Below, one piece after another: positions 1 to 6,418 of a stretch of 18,674 bases of DNA. How positions within the stretch are numbered: position 1 is the first letter of the stretch; the number at the start of each line of letters is the position of its first letter. The position numbers were made by a program, and so were the translations under genes. The stretch lies in contig DOTU01000270.1 of the NCBI GenBank assembly GCA_003520965.1, forward strand, positions 14,800-33,473, given 5' to 3'. This stretch comes from Candidatus Zixiibacteriota bacterium (GTDB lineage Bacteria > Zixibacteria > MSB-5A5 > UBA10806). The notes under the pieces were generated by a model. That model was given only the letters and a program-made list of their open reading frames with translations. It did not search any database and was not told the DNA's origin.

Positions 1-609
1 GATGATATTATCCGCGGCCGGTCCACATTTATGGTGGAGATGACCGAGGCCGCTGCCATCCTCAACACCGCCAGCGACAGAAGCCTGATACTCCTCGACG
101 AGCTTGGCCGCGGTACCTCTACCTACGATGGCTTGTCTATTGCTTGGTCGCTGGTTGAGTATTTGAGTAATGTGCGCGGCAAGCAGGCTCGCACGCTTTT
201 TGCCACGCATTACCATGAACTGATTGAGCTTGGCGAGGATGGCCGAGGCGTATTTAACCTCCAGGTCGGGGTCAAACAATGGCAGGATTCAATAGTCTTT
301 CTCTATAAGATATTGCCGGGTGGCTGCGATGACTCTTACGGTATCCAGGTAGCGCGTTTGGCCGGTCTTCCCGAACGGCTCCTTGACCGCGCTCGTGAAA
401 TCCTCTCCCGATTGGAATCTGAAGATATTGCCGGGAAAGGGAAAAGCCCGAATCGCTCCAACTCCGCTTTTCAGATTTCGCTTTTCTCGCCTGAAGAAGA
501 TAAGCTCAAGAGATTTCTTTCGGGAATTGATCCGGAAAAGTTGACACCACTCGAGGCCTTGAATATATTGGTGCAGCTTAAAAAGATTTCTGGGGAGCAG
601 GGAGATTAA
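1..609 (+). CDS. mutS: DNA mismatch repair protein MutS, C-terminal part (5' truncated by window)
   Basis: This is the end of MutS, the ATPase that recognises mismatched bases and starts methyl-independent or methyl-directed repair. The reading frame is open from base 1, so the gene begins outside the window and no start is visible. The fragment opens with the conserved GRSTFMVEM segment, followed by the Walker B/signature stretch LLDELGRGTSTYDG and the switch-loop histidine in ATHYHEL. It ends with the usual helical tail and a PLEALNILVQLKKI motif, as in full-length MutS1. About 203 residues are present, of roughly 850 expected, so the mismatch-binding, connector, clamp and Walker A regions are missing here. 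The stop is followed after 2 bases by a peptidase gene that has no functional link to repair, so any co-transcription is probably incidental. Confidence 0.96.
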   Translation, partial: DDIIRGRSTFMVEMTEAAAILNTASDRSLILLDELGRGTSTYDGLSIAWSLVEYLSNVRGKQARTLFATHYHELIELGEDGRGVFNLQVGVKQWQDSIVFLYKILPGGCDDSYGIQVARLAGLPERLLDRAREILSRLESEDIAGKGKSPNRSNSAFQISLFSPEEDKLKRFLSGIDPEKLTPLEALNILVQLKKISGEQGD

Positions 610-611
610 GG

Positions 612-2114
612 ATGATTCAAAAGCTGCTGATTATCGCATTCATCTCTCTCCCGACGGTTCTACAGTCCGCCAATTATCAGTACACACCCAATTCGCAGCC
701 GATTTTACTCATCTACAATTCTAACACTTTAGCGCCGGGAATCGCGCCCGTTTACTCATCTAACGGGACTACACTGGCCTTTGGCAGTTCGGAAGATCAA
801 TCACCCGATGGCGCCATTTTGCCTTATGAAACCGGTGATTATTATTTATTACGAATTAAATCGCATGATGCACTGACCTTGCTTGAGAATTCAATTCCCT
901 ATGTAATAATTGGCCAAACGGTTATTGTTAAAGCCACTCCGGAGCAAGCTGAATCGCTTTCCCGACATGGCTGGGGCTTAACCAGGCTTTCGCCTGTTGA
1001 TAAGGCAGCGCAGACAATTCCCGATTACTCAATCCCAAGAATAACTGATGCAGATACCTCTATTGCCAATTTGATTTCCGTTATTACGCCACAGTCCTCG
1101 GGCCAGATTATCGCTGCGCTATCGAGTATAGCTACCAGGTATTCCTACGCACAGGGATGCCGCCAGGCCGAACAATATATTTTCGATGAATTTGACAGCC
1201 TCCATCTGGCGACCTCCTTTTTTGCCTATCAATACAATAATGTTACCATGCGCGATGTAATTGGACAACTGAGTGGCATAACTCATCCGGAATCTATAAT
1301 AGTTGTTTGCGGGCATCTTGACTGCACCAGCGAAACGCCTAATCAGCGCGCCCCCGGGGCCGAAGATAACGGTACTGGTACAGCCGCGGTTATGGAGGCT
1401 GCGCGGGCCCTCAGCGGCCATCGAACCGATTTAACTGTTCGCTTTGTGGCTTTCAGCGGCGAGGAACAGGGGCTAATCGGTTCAAGCTATTATGCTTCTT
1501 ATTTGCAGGGACTTGGCGAGAAAATCGTAGCGGTAATCAATGTCGATATGGTTGGTTACAGTGGCCTTTATGAGCAGGATATGCATATTTTCTCGGACCC
1601 CGGGTCCTACTCCCTGGGTGCGCTGGGAGCCGAAATTCTATCGACCTATACAACACTTGATTCCGTTCCTCATTACGGTTCGAGCCCTGAATATGGTTCC
1701 GATCACTATTCATTTGCCATCAGAGGATACCCATCGATCTTTTTCATCGATGCCTGGGATGGGTTCGATTGGTACCCCTACTATCACACCGTGGCCGACA
1801 CGTTGGGCAACCTTAATCTCGAACAGCAAGCTTCTATCACCCGGGCTGTCGCGGCAATGGCAGCTACCCTGGCCCGTTTTCAAACCAATACAGGTCCTTC
1901 ATATCTACCTGGCGATGCCAATGGCTCAGGGGACGTTACCGGCCTCGATGTGGTCTTTCTGGTCAGATATTTTAAGGGTATGGGACCGACACCGAATCCG
2001 ATACTCAGCGGAGATGCCAATGGCAGCTGTACCACAACCGGGCTTGATATCACCTATTTGGTTCGCTATTTCAAGGGGATAGGCCCGGCGCCTTTGTATG
2101 GCAATTGCCGATAA
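612..2114 (+). CDS. Secreted M28-family zinc metallopeptidase with C-terminal dockerin-like repeats
   Basis: Probable exported aminopeptidase/carboxypeptidase of peptidase family M28 (500 residues). Residues 1-19 look like a Sec signal peptide (hydrophobic LLIIAFISLPTVLQS, then AN). All five expected zinc ligands of a co-catalytic M28 site are visible: H235 in GHLDC (with D237 beside it), D252 in EDNGTG, E285 after the catalytic E284 in SGEEQG, D312 in NVDMVGY and H365 in GSDHYSF. After residue 430 come two EF-hand-like dockerin repeats beginning GDANGSG (about 434-456) and GDANGSC (about 467-490), each ending in YFKG. Such tails occur on many secreted proteins of FCB-type bacteria outside cellulosomes, where their partner is unknown. 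The ATG lies 2 bases after mutS, and GGGAG at 600-604 can serve as ribosome binding site. Substrate specificity cannot be read from the sequence. Confidence 0.9.
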   Translation: MIQKLLIIAFISLPTVLQSANYQYTPNSQPILLIYNSNTLAPGIAPVYSSNGTTLAFGSSEDQSPDGAILPYETGDYYLLRIKSHDALTLLENSIPYVIIGQTVIVKATPEQAESLSRHGWGLTRLSPVDKAAQTIPDYSIPRITDADTSIANLISVITPQSSGQIIAALSSIATRYSYAQGCRQAEQYIFDEFDSLHLATSFFAYQYNNVTMRDVIGQLSGITHPESIIVVCGHLDCTSETPNQRAPGAEDNGTGTAAVMEAARALSGHRTDLTVRFVAFSGEEQGLIGSSYYASYLQGLGEKIVAVINVDMVGYSGLYEQDMHIFSDPGSYSLGALGAEILSTYTTLDSVPHYGSSPEYGSDHYSFAIRGYPSIFFIDAWDGFDWYPYYHTVADTLGNLNLEQQASITRAVAAMAATLARFQTNTGPSYLPGDANGSGDVTGLDVVFLVRYFKGMGPTPNPILSGDANGSCTTTGLDITYLVRYFKGIGPAPLYGNCR

Positions 2115-2194
2115 TACCGCAAATTTGCCCGCCGTTCATTGCCCGGGCAGCCGGTTGTACGTAATATCATAGAAAAAATAGTCTTCGATTTTTC

Positions 2195-2222
2195 TTGACA
2201 TTTTTATCCTATTTTCTATAAT
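2195..2222 (+). promoter_or_regulatory. Strong sigma70-type promoter for the FG-GAP/ASPIC gene
   Basis: The -35 hexamer TTGACA (2195-2200) and -10 hexamer TATAAT (2217-2222) both match the consensus exactly, with a 16-base spacer. Transcription would start near 2229, leaving a leader of about 45 bases that ends in AGGAGG (2264-2269), 4 bases before the ATG at 2274. The flanking sequence is AT-rich, which suits a strong promoter. An AT-rich inverted repeat (AGAAAAA at 2171-2177, TTTTTCT at 2189-2195) overlaps its upstream edge. Confidence 0.8.
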
Positions 2223-2273
2223 TCGATAGAACCAAATAACTATTTTGTCCTTGAATCCTCAACAGGAGGGTTT

Positions 2274-4034
2274 ATGAAATCCCTGGTTAGCGTCGTTACA
2301 ATCCTTTGTATCGTTTCATTATCACCAACGGCCATGGCTGTGACTTTCTCAGATGTTACCCAACAGGCTAATTTGAATAATTACCCTGATTGCCGAGCCT
2401 CGGCCTGGGTGGATTATGATCGGGATGGTTATCTCGATCTGCTAATTGGCAGCGAAGGTGGAGTCAACAGGCTGCATCGGAATCTGGGAGATGGCACTTT
2501 TTCAAATGTTACTTTAGAAGCGCAGATTCCCTATCGGACAGGAATCTGGGGTGTAAATTTCGCAGATATCGATAATGACGGGTTCGATGACTTGTATCTT
2601 TCTGCCAGAGCCCCGGATACCTTCAGCGCTGGCCGAAATGTTTTGCTGCATAATTCAGGTTTGGGGTATTTCGACGATATATCAGACTCATCTGGCGCTA
2701 ATGTGCCCGGGGGCGGCGTTGCAGCTTGTTTCGCCCCATTTTCCAAAGGGCCATTTGTTGATCTGTTTGTGCCAAATCAGTATTACCCCAGTCGCGAATT
2801 CCCATTTTTTCTCTCTAATAACGGAAACAATGTATTCTCTGATGAAACCGGTTTTATGGGTTTGCTTTATTCCGATTGGTGGGATATTCCGATCGCCTTC
2901 GATTATGACAACGATGGCAGGCTGGAGCTTTTCTGCACCAAGGATTTTCACGGCAACAGCATGTACGATCAGCCTTACGGCCATACTTTTATAAATGTGT
3001 CTGACAGCCTTCATTTCCAAACATCATGCGGCTATGGGGCCACGGTAGGTGATGTCAACAACGACGGATGGTTCGATCTCTATATCACCAACTGGCACGA
3101 TTATACCGATAAACTTTTTCTTTATGACAGCGCGCAAAGACGTTACCGCGATAATACCTCGGCCTGGGGGGCGCCGGCTACAACCTGGACGTCTGCGGCC
3201 CATTTTGCTGATTTCGATAACGATGGCTTGCCAGATCTTTTCGTAACCGGCGCCGGTACCGGAAATACTTACTACCACAACCAATCGGGCCAACGATTTA
3301 CTAATTTAACCTCTCAGGCAGGACTAACTAATTATGGATATAATTGGGGAGCCAGCATCGGCGATTACGATAACGATGGGTTCCTCGATATTTTTGTTCC
3401 CGAATATTTGTATGGTAATGGCGGTAAGCTTTATCATAATAATGGCAATAACAACAATTGGGTGGAATTCGAACTGGAAGGTACTCATTCTAATAAGGAT
3501 GCCATCGGAGCCAAGCTGGTACTACAGGGTGGCGGCTATTCGCAGATGAGGCAGGTTATCGCCGGTTCGGGATTTGGTTCGCAAAATTCGCTTGTCCAAC
3601 ACTTCGGAGTCGGGCAGGATACCATTATCGGTAATCTGTGGGTCTTTTGGCCGGGCACCGGATATGATATTTACGATAGCCTCATAGTCAATACCAGGTA
3701 TCATATTGTCGAGGGCGAAGCTCTGGCCGTAAATGGCGAGCCGGTTTATTTCCCAAAAGATTTCCGGATCGTTAAAACTTATCCCAATCCATTCAACTCC
3801 CAGACTCAAATCGAAATTTGTGTCGGCCAGCCCTGCAATCTGACAGTCGATATAGTCGATATTCTTGGCCGAGAGGTTAAAAGCCTTTTAGCCGAACGGC
3901 TGGAGCCGAGAATGTTAACATTAGCCTGGGACGGTACCGATCAACGGGGCGATCCGATAAGTTCAGGTATTTACTTTTGCAGGGTGACTAATGGAATAGA
4001 CCTGAATTCCAGCAGGTTGCTTCTTATTAAATAG
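2274..4034 (+). CDS. Secreted FG-GAP/VCBS beta-propeller protein with ASPIC/UnbV domain and C-terminal sorting-type domain
   Basis: Predicted extracellular or surface protein (586 residues); exact role unknown, probably ligand or surface binding. A signal peptide covers about residues 1-22 (ending PTAMA). Six calcium-loop motifs of type DxDxDG or DxNxDG follow at residues 47-52, 98-103, 210-215, 260-265, 313-318 and 364-369, each followed by a (F/L)DLxI-like strand, as in FG-GAP repeats. The spacing suggests a seventh, loop-less blade near 152-168. Residues about 394-481 match the ASPIC/UnbV domain (DAIGAKL, GSGFGSQNS, LWVFWP). Residues about 493-586 look like a type IX-secretion or FlgD-like C-terminal Ig domain (TYPNPFNSQT, VDILGREVKSL, GIYFCRV). 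The gene has its own consensus promoter and AGGAGG site, so it is expressed independently of mutS. Domain calls rest on motif recognition. Confidence 0.88.
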   Translation: MKSLVSVVTILCIVSLSPTAMAVTFSDVTQQANLNNYPDCRASAWVDYDRDGYLDLLIGSEGGVNRLHRNLGDGTFSNVTLEAQIPYRTGIWGVNFADIDNDGFDDLYLSARAPDTFSAGRNVLLHNSGLGYFDDISDSSGANVPGGGVAACFAPFSKGPFVDLFVPNQYYPSREFPFFLSNNGNNVFSDETGFMGLLYSDWWDIPIAFDYDNDGRLELFCTKDFHGNSMYDQPYGHTFINVSDSLHFQTSCGYGATVGDVNNDGWFDLYITNWHDYTDKLFLYDSAQRRYRDNTSAWGAPATTWTSAAHFADFDNDGLPDLFVTGAGTGNTYYHNQSGQRFTNLTSQAGLTNYGYNWGASIGDYDNDGFLDIFVPEYLYGNGGKLYHNNGNNNNWVEFELEGTHSNKDAIGAKLVLQGGGYSQMRQVIAGSGFGSQNSLVQHFGVGQDTIIGNLWVFWPGTGYDIYDSLIVNTRYHIVEGEALAVNGEPVYFPKDFRIVKTYPNPFNSQTQIEICVGQPCNLTVDIVDILGREVKSLLAERLEPRMLTLAWDGTDQRGDPISSGIYFCRVTNGIDLNSSRLLLIK

Positions 4035-4056
4035 CCTCGCATTAAGGCTTTTATTT
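4033..4056 (+). terminator. Possible weak Rho-independent terminator at the end of the FG-GAP gene
   Basis: A 5-bp stem, AGCCT (4033-4037) with AGGCT (4045-4049), encloses a 7-base loop and runs into TTTTATTT. It overlaps the stop codon. The stem is short, so termination would be modest. Confidence 0.35.
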
Positions 4057-4365
4057 CAGCGTTTCATCCGAGCCATTTTCCTCCGATGATGCCTTGATGC
4101 AACAACATTTCATGTATATTGATTATATTAAGCTTCAACTGCGTTACCTAACTGATTGATTAGCTTTAGGTTAACAGGCCTGATTTATCACTCATAAACT
4201 ACGTATTTGGCGCTACTCATTCGCTACGGCCTTAATTCCCGTTGACTGATCCATAATATAACTCATAATCACCGTAGTTCTAAAACCAGAATAAACAAGC
4301 GAGCCGAAACTCACGGCCATAAGGAATTACAGCACTATTCTTAACAAACTAATATAGGAGTCATT
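4035..4365. other. Intergenic stretch (331 bases) with a sigma70-like promoter
   Basis: No open frame of useful length or RNA gene is apparent. It starts inside the weak hairpin at the end of the FG-GAP gene and is AT-rich. The only clear signals are the promoter-like pair at 4242-4269 and the ribosome binding site AGGAG at 4356-4360, both serving the sigma-factor gene at 4366. Confidence 0.6.
4242..4269 (+). promoter_or_regulatory. Probable sigma70-type promoter for the sigma factor/ParB-like pair
   Basis: TTGACT (4242-4247) and CATAAT (4264-4269) are separated by 16 bases; each hexamer has one mismatch to consensus. The predicted start near 4276 gives a leader of about 90 bases before the ATG at 4366. 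Confidence 0.5.
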
Positions 4366-4899
4366 ATGACCAGAGAACAATCAGATCGCTTCAATCAAGA
4401 AGCCATACCGTATTTGGATTTAATCTGGCAAGTTGCCGTGTGGATGGCCCCTGATGAACAACTCGCTGAGAAGCTTGTTGAGGATACATTTCTCGATGCC
4501 TATCGATCCTGGAATGGGGGTTCGTCTGAGGAAGATCGGAAGATGACACTACTTAAAATCCTCATAGGTATTCTCCGCGGGAATGGCAATTTGAAGTACC
4601 GTTCAAATATTGACCAGAATATTAGTAAGGAAGAGTTGTTTTCCTCAAATCAGAGCCCGGCGCTTAAGTCGATTTCAAAAGAGTCAATCGCTGCTGCCAT
4701 TCGGAATCTCCCCCTGGAAAATCGACTGCTAATAGTATTATCGGCGTTTATGCAGTTTAAATATTCAGAAATTGCCGATATAACGGGGAACACTTATGAC
4801 ACTGTCAGCTTATATATATATCAAGGTTATTCTCATATTCGCCGGGAAATTCTCAAGAGCGAGAAGTTTACAAATCTATCCGTTGCTGAATGCGGCTGA
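4366..4899 (+). CDS. Diverged ECF-type RNA polymerase sigma factor
   Basis: Likely alternative sigma factor of the extracytoplasmic-function type, 177 residues, the usual size for the group. Residues about 10-75 resemble region 2 (LAEKLVEDTFLDAYRSWN corresponds to the usual AEDLVQEVFLRAWR segment). Residues about 107-163 resemble region 4 (AIRNLPLENRLLIVLSAF, then the helix-turn-helix FKYSEIADITGNTYDTVSLY). The recognition helix lacks the common TVKSRLxRAR pattern and instead reads TVSLYIYQGYSHIRR, so its promoter preference may be unusual. AGGAG at 4356-4360 lies 5 bases before the ATG. No anti-sigma factor or membrane protein is adjacent; the next gene is a ParB-fold protein. That leaves its mode of control open. 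It could also be a sigma-like DNA-binding regulator without full sigma function. Confidence 0.72.
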   Translation: MTREQSDRFNQEAIPYLDLIWQVAVWMAPDEQLAEKLVEDTFLDAYRSWNGGSSEEDRKMTLLKILIGILRGNGNLKYRSNIDQNISKEELFSSNQSPALKSISKESIAAAIRNLPLENRLLIVLSAFMQFKYSEIADITGNTYDTVSLYIYQGYSHIRREILKSEKFTNLSVAECG

Positions 4900-4910
4900 T
4901 TGACATCAAA

Positions 4911-4917
4911 GGGGAAG
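4911..4917 (+). promoter_or_regulatory. Ribosome binding site deciding the start of the ParB-like gene
   Basis: GGGGAAG ends 5 bases before the ATG at 4923. An in-frame upstream ATG at 4890 overlaps the sigma gene and has no comparable site, so 4923 is preferred. Confidence 0.6.
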
Positions 4918-4922
4918 TAGAG

Positions 4923-5327
4923 ATGATCAAGTTTGTAAATCTGGACGAACTCAGGCCCAACAACTGGTTTATAGATAAGGCCAAACTTAACAGAATAAGG
5001 GAGATCTGGCAGCGCGGGGATCAACATCTGCTGCCCGCTGTAGCAGTAACGATAATCGATAACGAGTTTTGTCTATTTGACGGCCATTGCCGGGCCTATG
5101 TTGCTCTGGAAAACGGCGCTGGCGTGATTCTCGCCGATATTATAGAAACCAGTGATCTCGCTTGTAATCTCGAATGGCTGATAATCTTTCATAAGCAGGG
5201 ACCTTTTATCGGAGTTAAAACCGTAGGAGATCTGGGACGGCGCATTGTCGAATATAAAGAAACCGATGATCGTTCCACACATATTTCCAGGCGTCTGAAA
5301 CTGCGGAAAATGGAGGAAGTTGGGTAG
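4923..5327 (+). CDS. Small ParB/sulfiredoxin-fold protein
   Basis: A 134-residue protein that looks like a stand-alone ParB N-terminal/sulfiredoxin-like domain. It begins with the family's typical opening (FVNLDELRPNNWFID), continues with a beta strand, and carries the signature DGHCRA at residues 53-58, followed by ALENGAG and ADII. A C-terminal helical part (LEWLIIFHKQG, VGDLGRRIVEY) resembles small ParB-like proteins I recall from other bacteria. In this fold the DGHxR or GxRR loop binds nucleotide. Relatives include ParB CTPases, sulfiredoxin and the free-serine kinases SerK/SbnI. There is no helix-turn-helix, so it is not a classical ParB partition protein. The gene follows the sigma factor closely; from the alternative ATG at 4890 the two would overlap by 10 bases. 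Co-expression is likely; the function is unknown. Confidence 0.7.
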   Translation: MIKFVNLDELRPNNWFIDKAKLNRIREIWQRGDQHLLPAVAVTIIDNEFCLFDGHCRAYVALENGAGVILADIIETSDLACNLEWLIIFHKQGPFIGVKTVGDLGRRIVEYKETDDRSTHISRRLKLRKMEEVG

Positions 5328-5352
5328 AAGCCGTTCGCTAAGAAAATATTTC

Positions 5353-5382
5353 TTGACGGCCATATATATATGATGCTATAAA
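5353..5382 (+). promoter_or_regulatory. Probable sigma70-type promoter for the response regulator
   Basis: TTGACG (5353-5358) and TATAAA (5377-5382) are 18 bases apart. Transcription would begin near 5389, which favours translation from 5430 over the in-frame ATG at 5400. Confidence 0.55.
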
Positions 5383-5429
5383 AAATCCGTAATATCAGGA
5401 TGCGCAATGTTAGCATTCAAGGAGGGGAA

Positions 5430-5813
5430 ATGAACTCGATTCTGTTAGTCGAGGACGAAGGGCATCTGAGGGATCTTTATAGAGATGAGATCGAGGAAGC
5501 CGGGTTTACTGTACGGTCCGTATCTTCCGGCAGGGAAGCTATCGATTGGATAAAAAAAGAACGTCCCCAACTGATTGTTCTGGATATAATGCTTCCGGAT
5601 ATCAGTGGTTTGCAAGTGCTTCAGGAAATCAAAACCATTGACAAAACAATCCCGATTATTATCAATTCAGCTTTTTCTGTCTACAAGACTGACTTCTTAA
5701 GTTGGATGGCGGATGATTACGTTGTAAAATCCTCTTCTATCAGCGAGTTGATAAACACAATCAAACACCATGCCCAACCCTTAACAGGCCTGCCCGACTT
5801 GGTAACAACATAA
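5430..5813 (+). CDS. Single-domain response regulator (CheY-like receiver)
   Basis: A 127-residue protein consisting of a receiver domain and a short tail, with no output domain. The phosphorylation site is complete: acidic pair E8/D9 with E10, phospho-acceptor D52 in LDIMLPDISG, S80 at the Thr/Ser switch position and K100 in the conserved lysine position (YVVKSSS). The start at 5430 is chosen because AAGGAGG (5419-5425) lies 4 bases upstream; a second in-frame ATG at 5400 has no such site and would add ten residues unlike a receiver start. It has its own promoter and is closed by the terminator at 5874-5908, so it is probably a separate unit. No kinase is adjacent. The kinase at 14146-15390 or a distant one could phosphorylate it. 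Targets could be the pilus motor or a partner protein, by analogy with PilG/PilH/CheY; this is inference. Confidence 0.87.
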   Translation: MNSILLVEDEGHLRDLYRDEIEEAGFTVRSVSSGREAIDWIKKERPQLIVLDIMLPDISGLQVLQEIKTIDKTIPIIINSAFSVYKTDFLSWMADDYVVKSSSISELINTIKHHAQPLTGLPDLVTT

Positions 5814-5873
5814 AGTTCATTTTATTTAGACCGGTTTTCAATATTGGTTAGGCGAGGAGAAACCTGATTCCGG

Positions 5874-5908
5874 ATGGAGGCGCGAACTGGCGTCTCCATT
5901 TCTTATTA
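5874..5908 (+). terminator. Rho-independent terminator after the response regulator
   Basis: A 10-bp stem with one G-U pair, ATGGAGGCGC (5874-5883) with GCGTCTCCAT (5890-5899), closes a 6-base loop and is followed by TTTCTTATT. It lies 60 bases after the response regulator stop. Confidence 0.75.
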
Positions 5909-6358
5909 TGGGGCTGCCATAGGATACTATAATATTAATCTATAGAATCAATCTGAAGTAATCAAATGTTCTTCGTACAAACCTTGTATGCTCTATAACT
6001 ACTTGCTTCTTGAGACTGATCGCTCCGGTGGAGTTCACAATTCAAAATATGTAATTAAAGCCTGAAAGGCTTCTGTCTCCGTTCCGGGTACCGATTGATT
6101 TATAAAAATGTTTATAATATTTTCCTCGGACCTTCGGAGAGATTATTATTACTCGGATTAGAAAAATGTTGATTTGCCTCTGAAATTGTGTTGAACATGG
6201 TCAATATATCTGCCCAAAAACCATAGCCAACATCCAATCCTTTTCGCCGGCTTCCCATATTAAGTCAAGCAAGAACATGGAAACTGCCCCTTAACCGCAG
6301 CATTTCTAACCTTCATAAATTCCATCCTGCCATAGATAAAGGCGAATTATAGGCTTCG

Positions 6359-6374
6359 CGGCATGGGTTTTGCA
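6359..6374 (+). promoter_or_regulatory. Sigma54 (RpoN) -24/-12 promoter for the pilin genes
   Basis: CGGCATGGGTTTTGCA fits the consensus TGGCAC-R-N4-TTGCW at all but two positions. The invariant GG (6360-6361) and GC (6372-6373) are separated by exactly 10 bases. Transcription would start near 6385, 34 bases before the GTG at 6419. An NtrC-family activator with a GAFTGA motif is encoded about 6 kb downstream, which supports the call. Confidence 0.72.
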
Positions 6375-6409
6375 TTTCGACTGTTTAGAATTGAAACAGC
6401 TTTACCCCC

Positions 6410-6414
6410 GGAGG
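6410..6414 (+). promoter_or_regulatory. Ribosome binding site deciding a GTG start
   Basis: GGAGG lies 4 bases before the GTG at 6419. The nearby ATG at 6415 is in another frame and meets a stop after five codons, so the GTG is the start. Confidence 0.65.
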
Positions 6415-6418
6415 ATGT

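Larger units (their letters stand above)
5814..6418. other. Long non-coding stretch (605 bases) before the pilin genes
   Basis: I see no credible gene here in any frame. It holds the terminator after the response regulator (5874-5908), a small perfect hairpin AAGCCT-GAA-AGGCTT (6058-6072), AT-rich sequence around 6100-6120, and the sigma54 promoter at 6359-6374. An 8-base direct repeat GAACATGG occurs at 6193-6200 and 6273-6280, about 190 and 110 bases upstream of the predicted transcription start, where a sigma54 activator would bind, but a repeat this short can arise by chance. A small RNA cannot be excluded. Confidence 0.55.

Noticed and set aside
1540..2082. 180-codon open frame on the plus strand inside the peptidase gene
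   Set aside because: It lies wholly within the M28 gene in another frame; the translation shows no family motif, while the overlapping frame has intact zinc ligands and dockerin repeats.
4890..5327. Longer version of the ParB-like gene starting at ATG 4890
   Set aside because: It overlaps the sigma gene and has no ribosome binding site, whereas GGGGAAG is correctly spaced for the ATG at 4923, where similarity to the family begins.
4171..5792. Shared 12-mer TTAACAGGCCTG at 4171-4182 and 5781-5792, considered as an insertion or recombination boundary of the regulator cluster
   Set aside because: Several 12-base matches are expected by chance in a window of this size, the second copy is inside coding sequence, and no integrase or target duplication is seen.
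6040..6100. Possible cyclic-di-GMP (GEMM) riboswitch upstream of the pilin genes
   Set aside because: A hairpin AAAGCCTGAAAGGCTT and a later GGTACCGAT look faintly similar, but the conserved core (CACGCA/GGCAAACC and GGTAGGTAGCGGGG) is missing, and the site lies upstream of the predicted transcription start.
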